This document shows, piece by piece, positions 1 to 11,331 of a DNA stretch of 64,000 nucleotides. Each line of letters starts with the position of its first letter. Position 1 is the stretch's first letter. The notes below the pieces were generated by a model, which ran no database searches, had not been told where the DNA came from, and saw only the letters and a program-made list of their open reading frames with translations. Made by a program: the position numbers and the translations under genes. This DNA comes from Citrobacter youngae (lineage in GTDB: Bacteria; Pseudomonadota; Gammaproteobacteria; Enterobacterales; Enterobacteriaceae). The stretch is taken from the NCBI RefSeq assembly GCF_003818115.1, contig NZ_RPOI01000016.1:248001-312000 (forward strand), given 5' to 3'.

Positions 1-1
1 T

Positions 2-1099
2 GGGCAGCAGTTCCGTGCGCTGATGCAAAAAGAACTGGCCTTCAACAAAATTGGCATGATTGAAACCAGTTCAGTACTGGCCGGTTTTACTTTTACCGTG
101 GTTAGCGCGCATTTTTGGCCGATCGCTATGACTGCCATTGTTGGGTATCTGGTGAATAGTACGCTACGTACACTGCTATTTGGCTATTTTGGTCGCAAAA
201 TATATCGACCAGGGCTATGTTTTTCACTTTCATCCGTGTCGCAAAATCTGCGCTTTGGGGCGTGGCTGACGGCGGACAGCATTATCAATTATGTGAATAC
301 CAACCTTTCGACGCTGGTGCTGGCCAGAACCCTGGGTGCTGGCGTGGCAGGAGGCTTCAATCTTGCCTGGAACGTGGCAGTTGTACCGCCAATCAAACTG
401 AATCCGATAATTACCCGAGTACTGTTTCCTGCGTTTGCCAAAATTCAGGACGATACCGAAAAACTACGGGTCAATTTTTACAAGCTGTTATCTGTTGTCG
501 GCATTATCAATTTCCCGGCCCTACTGGGACTGATGGTGGTATCAAATAACGTCGTACCGCTGGTGTTTGGCGAAAAGTGGAACAGTATTGTTCCGGTGCT
601 GCAACTGCTGTGCATTGTGGGTCTGCTGCGCTCAGTCGGTAATCCGATAGGCTCACTGCTGATGGCCAAAGCACGGGTTGATATCAGCTTCAAATTCAAT
701 ATTTTCAAAACCTTTTTGTTTATCCCCGCCATCCTGGTTGGCGGAAATATGGCGGGTGTGATTGGCGTCACGCTGGGCTTTTTACTGGTACAGGTCATAA
801 ACACCATCCTGAGCTATTTCGTGATGATCAAACCGGTACTGGGACCGAGCTATCGGCAGTACATGCTCAGCCTGTGGCTACCGTTCTATCTCTCTTTACC
901 CACGCTGGTGGTGAGCTACGCGCTGGGAATGACATTGCAAAATAAATTGCCGTTAAGTGCGTTGCTGAGCCTACAGATAACCGCTGGCGCGCTGGTGTTT
1001 GTCGTGATGATTGTGCTGTCGCGTCATCCGCTGGTGGTGGAAATCAAACGCCAGTTCTGCCGTGGTGAAAAAATGAAAGCCTTGTTCCGCGCAGGGTGA
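2..1099 (+). CDS. wzxC: Colanic acid flippase WzxC, 5' end missing
   Basis: This is the C-terminal part (about 365 residues) of a polytopic polysaccharide flippase of the MATE/Wzx superfamily. The frame is open from the first bases of the window, so the start lies outside; the full protein in E. coli is about 490 residues, so roughly a quarter is missing. Several long hydrophobic segments are visible, for example around residues 165-190 and 235-275 of the visible part. The family moves the undecaprenyl-linked colanic acid repeat unit across the inner membrane. It is followed after 63 bases by wcaK, wcaL and wcaM on the same strand, the standard colanic order, which supports the WzxC name over an O-antigen Wzx. 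Confidence 0.93.
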   Translation, partial: GQQFRALMQKELAFNKIGMIETSSVLAGFTFTVVSAHFWPIAMTAIVGYLVNSTLRTLLFGYFGRKIYRPGLCFSLSSVSQNLRFGAWLTADSIINYVNTNLSTLVLARTLGAGVAGGFNLAWNVAVVPPIKLNPIITRVLFPAFAKIQDDTEKLRVNFYKLLSVVGIINFPALLGLMVVSNNVVPLVFGEKWNSIVPVLQLLCIVGLLRSVGNPIGSLLMAKARVDISFKFNIFKTFLFIPAILVGGNMAGVIGVTLGFLLVQVINTILSYFVMIKPVLGPSYRQYMLSLWLPFYLSLPTLVVSYALGMTLQNKLPLSALLSLQITAGALVFVVMIVLSRHPLVVEIKRQFCRGEKMKALFRAG

Positions 1100-1162
1100 A
1101 TTGCGTTTGTTGTCGTCCGGAGACGGGAAAACCGTCATCCGCACTGATTTTAAGAGGTCATG

Positions 1163-2443
1163 ATGAAATTACTGATTCTGGGCAACCACACCTGCGGTAA
1201 TCGCGGGGACAGCGCCATTTTGCGCGGTTTGCTGGATGCCATTAATACGCTCCAGCCAGAGACTGAAGTGGATGTGATGAGCCGCTACCCGGTGAGTTCC
1301 TCCTGGTTACTAAACCGACCGGTGATGGGCGATCCACTGTATTCACAGATGAAGCAGCATAACAATGCTGCAGGCGTTATGGGCCGCGTAAAGAAAGTGC
1401 TGCGTCGTCGCTATCAGCATCAGGTGCTGCTCTCGCGCGTCACCGATTCCGGGAATCTGCGCAATATCGCTATCGCTCAGGGGTTTACTGACTTTGTCCG
1501 CTTGTTGTCGCGTTATGACGCCATTATCCAGGTTGGCGGATCGTTTTTTGTCGATCTGTATGGCGTGACGCAGTTTGAACATGCCTTGTGTTCGTTTATG
1601 GCTAAAAAACCGCTGTACATGATTGGTCACAGCGTAGGGCCATTTCAGGATGCACAGTTCAATCAGTTGGCGAACTACGTTTTTGGGCACTGCAATGCGT
1701 TAATTTTACGTGAATCGGTCAGCCTGGAACTGATGAAACGCAGTGAAATAACGACAGAGAAAGTCGAGTCGGGTGTGGATACCGCCTGGCTGGTAGACAA
1801 CCATCACGATGACTTTGACCCGGGTTATGCCGTACAGCACTGGCTACAAACGGCTGCAAAGCAGAAGACTGTCGCCATTACATTACGTGAACTGGCGCCG
1901 TTTGATAAGCGTCTTGGAACCACACAACAGGCCTATGAGCAAGCCTTTGCCGGCGTGGTTAATCGGATCCTTGATGAAGGTTACCAGGTGATGGCGCTCT
2001 CAACCTGTACCGGTATTGATAGTTACAACAAAGATGATCGCATGGTTGCACTGAACCTGCGTCAGTACGTTAACGATCCGGCCCGTTATCACGTGGTCAT
2101 GGATGAACTAAACGATCTCGAAATGGGAAAAATATTAGGCGCATGTGACCTGACGGTGGGCACACGCCTGCACTCTGCCATTATCTCGATGAACTTTATG
2201 ACGCCGGCGATAGCCATTAATTATGAGCACAAATCGGCGGGAATTATGCAGCAACTGGGGTTAGCGGAAATGGCGGTTGATATCCGCCATCTGCTGGATG
2301 GTAGTCTTGAAGGCAAGGTTGCCGATAACCTGGGACGGCTCGCTGAACTTAACGTCAGGGTGGCGGAGGCGGTTAAGCGTGAACGTGAACACGGTAGGCG
2401 TATGGTGCAATCGGTATTAACGCGTATTCAGGAGGGGAAATGA
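1163..2443 (+). CDS. wcaK: Colanic acid pyruvyltransferase WcaK
   Basis: Predicted polysaccharide pyruvyl transferase (about 426 residues, matching E. coli WcaK) that adds pyruvate ketal groups to the colanic acid repeat in the cytoplasm. The N-terminus reads MKLLILGNHTCGNRGDSAIL, the glycine-rich opening typical of the family, and a GTRLHSAI motif lies near residue 333. Two adjacent ATG codons exist (1160 and 1163); the second gives the E. coli-like N-terminus and sits better behind the AAGAGG ribosome site. The stop overlaps the wcaL start by four bases (ATGA), implying translational coupling. Confidence 0.93.
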   Translation: MKLLILGNHTCGNRGDSAILRGLLDAINTLQPETEVDVMSRYPVSSSWLLNRPVMGDPLYSQMKQHNNAAGVMGRVKKVLRRRYQHQVLLSRVTDSGNLRNIAIAQGFTDFVRLLSRYDAIIQVGGSFFVDLYGVTQFEHALCSFMAKKPLYMIGHSVGPFQDAQFNQLANYVFGHCNALILRESVSLELMKRSEITTEKVESGVDTAWLVDNHHDDFDPGYAVQHWLQTAAKQKTVAITLRELAPFDKRLGTTQQAYEQAFAGVVNRILDEGYQVMALSTCTGIDSYNKDDRMVALNLRQYVNDPARYHVVMDELNDLEMGKILGACDLTVGTRLHSAIISMNFMTPAIAINYEHKSAGIMQQLGLAEMAVDIRHLLDGSLEGKVADNLGRLAELNVRVAEAVKREREHGRRMVQSVLTRIQEGK

Positions 2444-3660
2444 AAGTCAGCTTTTTCCTGCTTAAATTTCCGCTGTCCTCTGAAACCTTTGTGCTGAATC
2501 AGATCACCGCGTTTATCGATATGGGGCATGATGTTGAAATTATCGCGTTATATCAGGGCGATCTTGATAACACCCATGCATCCTATATTGACTACCGCCT
2601 GGGCGAAAAAACACGATGGTTATTGAAAGAACCGGCTGGCAGGTTGGCAAAGCTGAAATATCGCACTACGACGATTTTACAAGGCATCACCCGAACAGCG
2701 ACCTGGAAAGCGCTCAATGTTCCACGCTATGGCGATGAGGCGCGTAATCTGATTTTAGCGTCCATCTGTGCGCTAACCCCACGAGCATTCCAGGCCGATG
2801 TCTTTATTGCGCACTTTGGATCCGCTGGCGTAACGGCGGCCAAACTACGTGAACTCGGCGTGCTCCGCGGCAAAATAGCCACTGTCTTCCATGGTATTGA
2901 CGTTTCACATCGGGACATCCTTTCCCGCTATACCCCCGAATATCAGAAGCTGTTTCAGCGCGGTGATTTGATGTTGCCCATCAGCAATCTCTGGGCCGGA
3001 CGTTTGCGGAATATGGGATGCCCACCGCATAAAATAGCGGTATCGCGTATGGGGATTGATATGACGCGTTTTACACCCCGTGAGGTGAAAGCGCCGGGCA
3101 CGCCGCTAGAAATTCTCTCCGTTGCACGGTTAACCGAGAAAAAAGGGCTGCATGTCGCTATCGAAGCGTGCCGCCAGTTGAAAGAGCGGGGTATCTCATT
3201 TCGTTATCGCATTCTGGGAATTGGCCCTTGGGAGCGTCGATTACGTACGCTTATCGAGCAATATCAACTGGATGACGTGATTGAAATGTCAGGATTTAAA
3301 CCCAGCCATCAGGTCAAAGAGATGCTTGAGCAGGCGGATGTCTTCCTGTTGCCCTCCGTCACGGGAATTGATGGTGACATGGAAGGGATCCCGGTGGCGT
3401 TGATGGAGGCCATGGCCGTAGGGATACCGGTCGTCTCTACTGTGCACAGTGGGATCCCTGAGCTGGTGGAATCTGGAAGGTCCGGTTGGCTGACACCAGA
3501 GAATGATGCTCAGGCCCTGGCGGAGCGATTAGCGACGGTCAGCGTGCTAGACAGTGAGCAAGTGAAGCCGGTGGTGGCGTGCGCCCGCGAAAAAATAGCC
3601 GCTGAATTTAACCAGCTTGCGATCAACAAACAGCTAGCCAGTCTGCTGCAAACGATGTAA
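2440..3660 (+). CDS. wcaL: Colanic acid GT4 glycosyltransferase WcaL
   Basis: Retaining GT4-family glycosyltransferase of 406 residues, predicted to add a late sugar of the colanic acid repeat at the cytoplasmic face of the inner membrane. The C-terminal nucleotide-sugar lobe carries the EX7E motif EGIPVALME followed by AMAVGIPVV, and a [11 protein letters not shown] segment marks the usual start of the second Rossmann fold. It overlaps wcaK by four bases and ends 11 bases before wcaM. Length and context match E. coli WcaL; the exact sugar is not readable from sequence. Confidence 0.92.
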   Translation: MKVSFFLLKFPLSSETFVLNQITAFIDMGHDVEIIALYQGDLDNTHASYIDYRLGEKTRWLLKEPAGRLAKLKYRTTTILQGITRTATWKALNVPRYGDEARNLILASICALTPRAFQADVFIAHFGSAGVTAAKLRELGVLRGKIATVFHGIDVSHRDILSRYTPEYQKLFQRGDLMLPISNLWAGRLRNMGCPPHKIAVSRMGIDMTRFTPREVKAPGTPLEILSVARLTEKKGLHVAIEACRQLKERGISFRYRILGIGPWERRLRTLIEQYQLDDVIEMSGFKPSHQVKEMLEQADVFLLPSVTGIDGDMEGIPVALMEAMAVGIPVVSTVHSGIPELVESGRSGWLTPENDAQALAERLATVSVLDSEQVKPVVACAREKIAAEFNQLAINKQLASLLQTM

Positions 3661-3671
3661 ATCGAGGTTGT

Positions 3672-5060
3672 ATGCCAGAGAAAAAACTCTCCCGACGTAC
3701 TTTTCTGACGGCAGGCTCTGCGCTTGTCGTACTGCATTCTCCCGTTGCCCGGGCGCTTGAATCACCGGGCAGCGTCAACATTCAGGATTACAATCCACAG
3801 GATTGGGTGGCTTCCTTCAGGCAGGCGTTTTCAGAGGCGCAAACCGTTGTCGTGCCTGCTGGTCTGGAGTGCAGGAATATCAATACCGCGATCGGGATCC
3901 CGCCTGGTAAAACGTTGCATCTGCAAGGCGGGGTCAGTAGCAGCAGTCGTGGGCGCTTTATTCTGCAGGATGGCTGTCGCGTGACAGGGGAGCAGGGGGG
4001 GCGCTTGCGAAATATTACCCTTGATGTTCGGGGATCCGACTGTGTGATAAAAGGCATAGCCATGAGCGGTTTCGCCCCTGTGGCACAAATTTATATCGGG
4101 GGGAAAACGCCGCGAGCGATGCGTAACCTCACCATTGACGACATTACCGTCGCTGATGCGAATTACGGGATCCTGCGACAGGGGTTTCATAACCAGATGG
4201 ATGGGGTACGGATAACCAACAGCCGCTTTAGTGATTTACAGGGTGACGCCATCGAGTGGAATGTCGCGATAAACGACAGTGACATCGTGATTTCAGACCA
4301 TGTTATAGAACGCATCAATTGTACGAACGGAAATGTTAACTGGGGTATCGGTATTGGGCTGGCAGGTAGTACATACGACAACACCTATCCAGACGAACTG
4401 GCGGTGAAAAGATTTGTGGTAGCCAATATAACGGGCTCGGATTGTCGGCAGTTAGTCCATGTCGAGAACGGCAAACATTTTATCATTCGTAATATTACCG
4501 CGCGAAATATCACCCCGAATTTCAGCAAGAAAGCGGGTATCGACAATGCTACAGTCGCTATTTATGGATGTGATAATTTCGTTATCGATAATATCAATAT
4601 GAAAAATAGCGCAGGGATGTTGATTGGGTACGGTGTGATCAAAGGACGATATTTGTCCATCCCACAAAACTTTAAGTTAAATAATATTCAACTGGATAAC
4701 ACACATCTCGATTATAAATTACGTGGTATTCAGATTTCCTCAGGTAATGCAACTTCATTTGTGGCCATTACCAACGTGGAGATGAAGCGCGCGACGCTGG
4801 AGCTGCACAACAAACCTCAGCATCTTTTCTTGCGAAATATCAAGGTGATGCAGAAATCTACCATCGGGCCAGCGCTGAAAATGCACTTTGATCTGCGCAA
4901 AGATGTACGCGGTAAGTTTATGGCCAAACAGGAGACCTTGCTCTCGCTGAACAACATTCATGCAGTTAATGAAGCTGGGCAAAGCTCGGTTGATATTGAC
5001 AACGTAAACCACCAGGTTGTGAATGTCACGGCAGTGAATTTTCGACTACCGGGCCGGTAA
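3672..5060 (+). CDS. wcaM: Colanic acid biosynthesis protein WcaM, Tat-exported beta-helix protein
   Basis: Protein of 462 residues, last gene of the colanic acid cluster. The N-terminus has a twin-arginine signal (SRRTFLT followed by a hydrophobic stretch and an ARA-like cleavage site near residue 28), so export by Tat to the periplasm is predicted. The body is rich in short Asn/Ile/Val-containing beta repeats (for example [17 protein letters not shown]), as in right-handed parallel beta-helix proteins. Its exact role in colanic acid is not established. The 165 bases downstream, before galF, hold no further gene. Confidence 0.92.
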   Translation: MPEKKLSRRTFLTAGSALVVLHSPVARALESPGSVNIQDYNPQDWVASFRQAFSEAQTVVVPAGLECRNINTAIGIPPGKTLHLQGGVSSSSRGRFILQDGCRVTGEQGGRLRNITLDVRGSDCVIKGIAMSGFAPVAQIYIGGKTPRAMRNLTIDDITVADANYGILRQGFHNQMDGVRITNSRFSDLQGDAIEWNVAINDSDIVISDHVIERINCTNGNVNWGIGIGLAGSTYDNTYPDELAVKRFVVANITGSDCRQLVHVENGKHFIIRNITARNITPNFSKKAGIDNATVAIYGCDNFVIDNINMKNSAGMLIGYGVIKGRYLSIPQNFKLNNIQLDNTHLDYKLRGIQISSGNATSFVAITNVEMKRATLELHNKPQHLFLRNIKVMQKSTIGPALKMHFDLRKDVRGKFMAKQETLLSLNNIHAVNEAGQSSVDIDNVNHQVVNVTAVNFRLPGR

Positions 5061-5225
5061 TTTTACGACCATTCCTGGCTAAAAATCTACCCGGCTAAGA
5101 TTATGATTACTGCATTCTGCCGATAAGCGGCGTAACATGCGTCCTAACTGAGCAATGTAATTCATACTGGCTAAAACAAGCTAAAAAGCTATAATTCAGC
5201 AACTATTGAATAGGTGAATGACTTA

Positions 5226-6116
5226 ATGATTAATTTGAAAGCAGTTATTCCGGTAGCGGGCCTCGGGATGCACATGTTGCCTGCCACAAAGGCCATTCCA
5301 AAAGAAATGCTACCGATCGTTGATAAGCCGATGATTCAATACATTGTCGACGAGATTGTAGCTGCAGGTATCAAAGAAATCGTTCTGGTAACACATGCGT
5401 CTAAGAACGCGGTTGAGAACCACTTCGACACCTCTTATGAACTTGAATCGCTGCTTGAACAGCGTGTTAAACGCCAGTTACTGGCCGAAGTGCAGTCCAT
5501 CTGCCCTCCCGGTGTGACTATCATGAACGTCCGTCAGGCACAATTACTCGGCCTGGGCCACTCTATTCTTTGTGCACGCCCGATAATAGGGGACAACCCT
5601 TTTGTGGTGGTCTTACCTGACGTCGTTCTGGATACGGCGAGTGCGGATCCGCTGCGCTACAACCTGGCCGCAATGGTGGCCCGCTTTAATGAGACCGGGC
5701 GTAGTCAGGTGCTGGCAAAACGTATGGCTGGCGATCTTTCCGAGTATTCCGTTATTCAGACCAAAGAGCCTTTAGACAACGAAGGTAAGGTCAGCCGCAT
5801 CGTTGAATTCATTGAAAAACCCGACCAGCCGCAAACCCTTGATTCGGACCTGATGGCCGTAGGGCGCTATGTGCTTTCTGCTGATATTTGGGCAGAAATT
5901 GAGCGTACGCAACCTGGTGCGTGGGGGCGTATTCAGCTTACGGATGCTATCGCTGAACTGGCGAAAAAACAGTCTGTTGATGCCATGTTGATGACCGGCG
6001 ATAGCTACGATTGTGGTAAGAAAATGGGCTACATGCAGGCATTTGTGAAGTACGGACTGCGCAACCTGAAAGAAGGGCCGAAGTTCAGGGATCAAATTTT
6101 AAAACTGCTGAGCTAG
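5226..6116 (+). CDS. galF: GalF, UTP-glucose-1-phosphate uridylyltransferase-like regulator
   Basis: GalU paralogue of about 296 residues that marks the left flank of the enterobacterial O-antigen locus. The N-terminal pyrophosphorylase signature reads [19 protein letters not shown]: the GTRM of active GalU is replaced by GMHM, so the catalytic arginine is missing, as in other GalF proteins, which modulate GalU rather than catalyse well. An upstream in-frame GTG at 5214 is possible, but the ATG at 5226 gives the usual MxNLKAVIP start and has an AGGTGA ribosome site at 5212-5217. The segment [12 protein letters not shown] differs from the E. coli GEP version. Confidence 0.93.
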   Translation: MINLKAVIPVAGLGMHMLPATKAIPKEMLPIVDKPMIQYIVDEIVAAGIKEIVLVTHASKNAVENHFDTSYELESLLEQRVKRQLLAEVQSICPPGVTIMNVRQAQLLGLGHSILCARPIIGDNPFVVVLPDVVLDTASADPLRYNLAAMVARFNETGRSQVLAKRMAGDLSEYSVIQTKEPLDNEGKVSRIVEFIEKPDQPQTLDSDLMAVGRYVLSADIWAEIERTQPGAWGRIQLTDAIAELAKKQSVDAMLMTGDSYDCGKKMGYMQAFVKYGLRNLKEGPKFRDQILKLLS

Positions 6117-6386
6117 TGCCATTGCTACCCTCGTTGCCTGTGATTTGAACCGAGTATCGTAGCAGTATATGTAAAGAGTCATGATTTGTCTGATACCCGC
6201 AGAATGCTGCTATAAATGTTTTTTTATAAATTTCAAATACTAAAAAAGGTAGATCGGTAAGAAATTACCGGTCCGCCGTAGGACATTTTTCTTGTCTACA
6301 CAGTGAATAAATAAGAGAATATTCGGTTGAGATATCCCTTATTCGTTGAGGGTTATCAGCAATTTGTTTGCCCAACATAAAATGAG

Positions 6387-6424
6387 CAGTGCCCTGGTAG
6401 CTGTAGAGCCAGTGCGGTAGCGTG
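6387..6424 (+). promoter_or_regulatory. JUMPStart element with ops (RfaH recruitment) site
   Basis: A 38-base sequence matching the JUMPStart consensus upstream of enterobacterial polysaccharide operons. The ops core GGTAGCGT is at 6416-6423. It lies about 75 bases before manC in the 381-base galF-manC gap. The ops element pauses RNA polymerase and recruits RfaH, allowing long operons to be transcribed. The rest of the gap (6117-6386) is AT-rich leader and promoter sequence without a convincing ORF; I could not assign a -35/-10 pair with confidence. Confidence 0.9.
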
Positions 6425-6497
6425 CCCATTTGTCATTGAGCGACGATGAAACTTTTTCGTTGGTTTAGTATAACGCATTGATATTTAAGGACCCAAG

Positions 6498-7913
6498 ATG
6501 TTACTTCCTGTGATAATGGCCGGTGGTACCGGTAGTCGTTTATGGCCGATGTCGCGCGAGCTCTACCCAAAACAGTTTCTTCGTTTGTATGGACAGCGTT
6601 CAATGCTGCAAGAAACAGTGCTCCGTCTGGATGATGTCGATGCACGGGAACCGGTAGTCATTTGCAATCAGGAACACAGATTTCTTGTTGCTGAGCAACT
6701 AAGACAAATTAACAAGCTCTCGCATAATATCATTCTTGAACCCGTTGGCCGCAATACTGCGCCAGCAATAGCGCTGGCAGCATTAAGCGCAATAGAGAAT
6801 GGCGATGACCCAATTCTTCTGGTATTAGCCGCAGATCACATCATTAACAATAAACCGGCATTTCACCAGGCGGTAAAGTCAGCATTTAAATTTGCCATGC
6901 AGGGGCGCCTTGTCACATTTGGGATTGTACCAACCGGTGCAGAAACAGGTTATGGCTATATTCACCGCGGTAAGGAAGAAGTTCTTGGTGAGAATATCGC
7001 TTACCAGGTTAGCCGTTTCGTGGAGAAACCGAACAAAGAAACCGCGGAAAGTTATTTAGCGTCTGGTGAATATTACTGGAACAGCGGAATGTTCATGTTC
7101 CGGGCCAAGAAATATCTTGAAGAACTGGAAAAATTCAGACCCGATATTCTTGAGTCCTGCAAGGCGGCAATCCGCGGTTGCAAAGATAGCGATGAGTTTA
7201 TCAAGATTGATCGCGATCTGTTTATCGCTTGTCCGGATGAGTCTGTTGACTACGCGGTCATGGAGAAAACGACAGACGCTGTCGTCGTTGGGCTTGATGC
7301 AGACTGGAGTGACGTGGGTTCCTGGTCGGCACTATGGGAAGTGAGCCCTAAAGATAAAAAAGGTAATGTCCTGACGGGTGATACCTTCATGCACAACGCA
7401 AATAACTGCTATATCAACACTGATGAAAAATTGGTTGCCGCTATCGGTGTCGATAATCTGGTGATCATTAATACAAAAGATGCCGTACTGGTCGTTGATA
7501 AAGATCAGGTGCAGGATGTTAAGAAAGTTGTTGAGTATCTTAAAGCTAATCATCGCAGTGAATATAAGCGTCACCGGGAAATATACCGTCCGTGGGGGCG
7601 ATGCGATGTGGTGGTACAGACCGAGCGTTTTAATGTAAATCGGATCACCGTTAAACCGGGGGCAGCATTTTCGATGCAGATGCATCATCACCGGACCGAA
7701 CACTGGGTTGTGCTTTCAGGCACGGGTGAAGTAACGATTAAAGATCAAAAATTCCTGCTGACTGAAAACCAATCAACCTTTATTCCCATCGGAGCACAAC
7801 ATCGACTGGAAAACCCAGGCAAGATTCCATTGGAACTGCTTGAGATCCAATCCGGCTCCTATTTAGGGGATGATGACATTATTCGTATTAAAGACCAGTA
7901 TGGTCGTTGCTAA
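6498..7913 (+). CDS. manC: ManC, mannose-1-phosphate guanylyltransferase (O-antigen copy)
   Basis: Enzyme of 471 residues making GDP-D-mannose from mannose-1-phosphate and GTP, the precursor for gmd/rmd in this cluster. The N-terminal nucleotidyltransferase opens with [19 protein letters not shown], and the sugar-phosphate binding motif FVEKP is at about residue 175. The C-terminal cupin (about 365-470) carries the RPWG and MHHHRTEHW motifs of the type II phosphomannose isomerase domain, so it may be bifunctional. Colanic clusters normally carry another manC copy (outside the window). It begins the O-antigen operon behind JUMPStart and is followed after 20 bases by manB. Confidence 0.95.
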   Translation: MLLPVIMAGGTGSRLWPMSRELYPKQFLRLYGQRSMLQETVLRLDDVDAREPVVICNQEHRFLVAEQLRQINKLSHNIILEPVGRNTAPAIALAALSAIENGDDPILLVLAADHIINNKPAFHQAVKSAFKFAMQGRLVTFGIVPTGAETGYGYIHRGKEEVLGENIAYQVSRFVEKPNKETAESYLASGEYYWNSGMFMFRAKKYLEELEKFRPDILESCKAAIRGCKDSDEFIKIDRDLFIACPDESVDYAVMEKTTDAVVVGLDADWSDVGSWSALWEVSPKDKKGNVLTGDTFMHNANNCYINTDEKLVAAIGVDNLVIINTKDAVLVVDKDQVQDVKKVVEYLKANHRSEYKRHREIYRPWGRCDVVVQTERFNVNRITVKPGAAFSMQMHHHRTEHWVVLSGTGEVTIKDQKFLLTENQSTFIPIGAQHRLENPGKIPLELLEIQSGSYLGDDDIIRIKDQYGRC

Positions 7914-7933
7914 TTTTGAAGGTATAAAGATCT

Positions 7934-9310
7934 ATGTCTAAGCTGACTTGTTTTAAAGCCTATGATATTCGTGGAAAATTAGGCGAAGAATTAAATGAAG
8001 ATATTGCGTATCGCATTGGTCGCGCATACGGTGAATTCCTCAAGCCTAAAACAATCGTGGTGGGCGGTGACGTACGCTTAACCAGCGAGAGCCTGAAACT
8101 GGCATTAGCGAATGGCCTAATGGATGCGGGTACCGATATCCTAGATATTGGTTTAAGCGGGACAGAAGAGATCTATTTTGCAACCTTCCATCTTGGTGTA
8201 GATGGCGGCATCGAAGTTACCGCCAGTCATAATCCGATGGATTATAACGGAATGAAACTGGTTCGCGAAAATGCGAAACCTATCAGTGGTGACACAGGAC
8301 TACGCGATGTGCAGCGTTTAGCCGAAGAAAATAATTTCGCGCCTGTTGATGCCCAACTGCGCGGAAGCTACAAGAAGATTTCTATCCTTGATGCTTATGT
8401 CGATCACTTAATGGGCTACATTGATTTCGCGAACTTCACTCGTCCAATGAAGCTTGTGGTTAACTCTGGCAATGGTGCCGCTGGTCACGTCATTGATGCG
8501 ATTGAAAAACGTTTCGTTGCTGCTAGTGTCCCCGTTTCATTTATTAAAGTTCATCACCAGCCGGATGGCACTTTCCCTAATGGGATCCCTAATCCTCTGT
8601 TACCAGAATGTCGCAAAGATACTGCCGATGCTGTTAAAGAACATGGCGCAGATTTAGGGATCGCATTTGACGGCGATTTTGACCGTTGCTTCCTGTTTGA
8701 TGGGGAAGGGCAGTTTATCGAAGGTTATTACATTGTAGGTCTGTTAGCCGAAGCATTCTTACAAAAAGAACCAGGCGCGAAGATCATCCATGACCCGCGA
8801 CTGACCTGGAATACCATCGATATTGTGACTAAAGCTGGCGGCATTCCTGTGATGTCTAAAACGGGCCACGCCTTCATCAAAGAGCGTATGCGTAAGGAAG
8901 ATGCGATCTACGGCGGAGAGATGAGTGCTCATCACTACTTCCGTGATTTTGCATATTGCGATAGTGGGATGATTCCGTGGTTACTTGTTTCTGAGATGCT
9001 GTGTGTGAAGAAACTATCTCTTACCGATTTAGTTAGACAACGCATGCAGGCTTTTCCTGCTTCCGGTGAAATTAACCGTAAACTTGAAAATGCTAATACT
9101 GCGATTCAACGTATTTCCGATATATATAAGTCAGAAGCACTAAATATTGACCATACTGATGGCATTAGCATTGAATATGATGATTGGCGTTTCAACCTTC
9201 GTTCGTCAAATACTGAGCCTGTTGTAAGATTAAATGTAGAGTCAAAAAATAATATTGCATTAATGCAAATGAAAACAGATGAAATTTTAGCGTTAATGGC
9301 AGAAAAATAA
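7934..9310 (+). CDS. manB: ManB, phosphomannomutase (O-antigen copy)
   Basis: Phosphomannomutase of 458 residues that converts mannose-6-phosphate to mannose-1-phosphate for ManC. The phosphoserine loop TASHNP is at about residues 97-102, the metal-binding loop is FDGDFDR near residue 246, and the phosphate-binding C-terminal motif includes [10 protein letters not shown]. Length fits the bacterial ManB/CpsG family. Its stop codon is immediately followed by the wzm ATG with no spacer. Base composition turns clearly more AT-rich toward its 3' end, at the border of the serotype-specific part. Confidence 0.95.
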   Translation: MSKLTCFKAYDIRGKLGEELNEDIAYRIGRAYGEFLKPKTIVVGGDVRLTSESLKLALANGLMDAGTDILDIGLSGTEEIYFATFHLGVDGGIEVTASHNPMDYNGMKLVRENAKPISGDTGLRDVQRLAEENNFAPVDAQLRGSYKKISILDAYVDHLMGYIDFANFTRPMKLVVNSGNGAAGHVIDAIEKRFVAASVPVSFIKVHHQPDGTFPNGIPNPLLPECRKDTADAVKEHGADLGIAFDGDFDRCFLFDGEGQFIEGYYIVGLLAEAFLQKEPGAKIIHDPRLTWNTIDIVTKAGGIPVMSKTGHAFIKERMRKEDAIYGGEMSAHHYFRDFAYCDSGMIPWLLVSEMLCVKKLSLTDLVRQRMQAFPASGEINRKLENANTAIQRISDIYKSEALNIDHTDGISIEYDDWRFNLRSSNTEPVVRLNVESKNNIALMQMKTDEILALMAEK

Positions 9311-10105
9311 ATGAAAGATTTGCTGCTGATTATATATAAATATCGTTGGTTTATACTTGGAAGCGTTAAGCGAGAATTCCAGGTAAAGTATAGAACAAGT
9401 ATGCTAGGTGCTATGTGGCTGATATTGCAGCCACTAGCTATGATATTGGTATATACACTGGTATTTTCCCAGGTTATGAAAACCAGGTTGCCTGGTACTG
9501 GGGGAGTATATATGTATAGTATATATTTATGTATTGGTATAATTACATGGGGATTGTTCGCTGAGATCGTAACTCGTTGTACGAATATATTTATTGAAAG
9601 CGCAGCTCTTTTAAAGAAACTTAATTTTCCAAGGATTTGCTTGCCAATAATAGTAACATTCTCAGCAATAATTAATTTTGTTATTATTTACACATTATTT
9701 GTTTTGTTTTTACTATTTACAGGAAATCTTCATCCTCTGAATATAATTCAAATAATACCTCTTTTAGTGGTTCAAATTATATTTTCAGTAGGGCTTGGTA
9801 TGGTTCTTGGTATTCTTAATGTATTCTTCAGGGATATCGGTCAGTTTGTTGGCATCTTATTACAATTTTGGTTTTGGTTCACACCGATAGTATATGTGCT
9901 TGATGCACTACCGGAAAAAGCACGGGAAATATTAAGCTATAATCCATTAGCAATTCTTGTTGAAAATTATCAACGCATTTATATTCACCAGCAGCCAATA
10001 GATTGGATGAGTATTTTACCTGTTTTGATATCAGGTGGAGTATTATGCGTATTGGGACTTTCATTGTTTAGAAAACACGCATCTGATATGGTGGATGAAT
10101 TATAA
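9311..10105 (+). CDS. wzm: Wzm, O-antigen ABC transporter permease
   Basis: Permease of 264 residues of the ABC-2 type O-polysaccharide exporter. Six hydrophobic segments can be recognised, with the YRTSMLGAMWLILQPLAMIL motif near residues 27-46 typical of Wzm/KpsM proteins. With Wzt it moves a finished undecaprenyl-linked glycan across the inner membrane, so the whole chain is made in the cytoplasm, unlike Wzx/Wzy systems. Start is directly after the manB stop; the stop shares one base with the wzt ATG. Confidence 0.93.
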   Translation: MKDLLLIIYKYRWFILGSVKREFQVKYRTSMLGAMWLILQPLAMILVYTLVFSQVMKTRLPGTGGVYMYSIYLCIGIITWGLFAEIVTRCTNIFIESAALLKKLNFPRICLPIIVTFSAIINFVIIYTLFVLFLLFTGNLHPLNIIQIIPLLVVQIIFSVGLGMVLGILNVFFRDIGQFVGILLQFWFWFTPIVYVLDALPEKAREILSYNPLAILVENYQRIYIHQQPIDWMSILPVLISGGVLCVLGLSLFRKHASDMVDEL

Positions 10106-11331
10106 TGGCAAAGATTGTAGTGCAAAATGTGAGTAAAGCCTATAAGGTTTACCGCACCAGATTTAGTCGCTTGCTTGAATGGTTTTCACCAACAAATGCT
10201 ATTCGACATGATAAAAAATGGATATTAAAAGGCATTAACTTCGTCGTGCAGCCTGGTGAGGCTGTTGGTATTATTGGCATCAATGGCGCAGGCAAAAGCA
10301 CACTTCTCAAGCTCATTACTGGTACGATAAAACCGACGACTGGTAAGATCGAACTTACTGGTAGGGTTGCTGCATTACTTGAGTTAGGTATGGGATTCCA
10401 TCCTGATTTCACCGGCCGACAAAATGTTTACATGTCAGGGCAACTATTAGGACTCAGTAATGAAGATATCGAGCGTTTGATGCCTGAAATCGAAGAATTT
10501 GCAGAGATTGGTGATTATATCGATCAACCAGTAAGGGTGTACTCTAGTGGTATGCAAATGAGGCTGGCATTTAGCGTAGCAACTGCTGTTAGACCAGATA
10601 TTTTGATTATTGATGAAGCGTTGTCAGTGGGGGATTCTTATTTTCAGCATAAGAGCTTCGATAGAATCCGTCAGTTCAGGACTGAGGGGACGACGTTGTT
10701 AATTGTTTCGCATGATAAACTGGCAATACAGTCTATATGCGATAAAGCCATTCTCTTAAATGCTGGTGAGATTGAAATTCAAGGAGATCCAGAAACGGTA
10801 ATGGATTACTACAATGCCATGTTATCGGAGAAGTCAACATCGGCAAAAAATATCAAACAAGAAGTCGAAAATGGAATAACAAAAACCATATCTGGAACCG
10901 GCGAAGCTAAGATTGAAAGTGTTTCTTTGTTGAATAAAGAAGGCAAAGAGGCTGAGATTTTAGGTGTGGGTGAAAAAGTAACATTAGATATATCTGTAAC
11001 CATACATAAGGATATTAAAGAGTTAGTTCTGGGTTATATGATTAAAGATAGATTAGGGCAACCTGTGTATGGAACTAACACTTATCACAATAATAAGCAG
11101 TTGAAAAACCTTCAGGCGGGACAAAAATTTAAATACCGTTTTGACTTTGATCTAAATATAGGGGAAGGCAGTTATTCTGTTGCGATAGCATTACATGATA
11201 AAGACACACATATAGGTAATAACTACGAATGGAGGGACCTGGCATTAGTATTTAATGTAATTAACTTTAGTCAAAGTCCATTTGTTGGGGTTGCGTGGTT
11301 ACCACCCGAGGTACAGGTAGATGAAAGATAG
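10105..11331 (+). CDS. wzt: Wzt, O-antigen ABC transporter ATPase with C-terminal glycan-binding domain
   Basis: ATP-binding subunit of 408 residues. The ATPase domain (about 1-240) has Walker A GINGAGKST, the signature VYSSGMQMRLAFS and Walker B ILIIDEALSVGD. The extra C-terminal domain (about 270-408) resembles the Wzt carbohydrate-binding module that recognises the modified non-reducing end of the glycan in E. coli O8/O9a-type systems. Its presence predicts that the polymer carries a terminal cap, matching the methyltransferase gene that overlaps its 3' end by 11 bases. Confidence 0.93.
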   Translation: MAKIVVQNVSKAYKVYRTRFSRLLEWFSPTNAIRHDKKWILKGINFVVQPGEAVGIIGINGAGKSTLLKLITGTIKPTTGKIELTGRVAALLELGMGFHPDFTGRQNVYMSGQLLGLSNEDIERLMPEIEEFAEIGDYIDQPVRVYSSGMQMRLAFSVATAVRPDILIIDEALSVGDSYFQHKSFDRIRQFRTEGTTLLIVSHDKLAIQSICDKAILLNAGEIEIQGDPETVMDYYNAMLSEKSTSAKNIKQEVENGITKTISGTGEAKIESVSLLNKEGKEAEILGVGEKVTLDISVTIHKDIKELVLGYMIKDRLGQPVYGTNTYHNNKQLKNLQAGQKFKYRFDFDLNIGEGSYSVAIALHDKDTHIGNNYEWRDLALVFNVINFSQSPFVGVAWLPPEVQVDER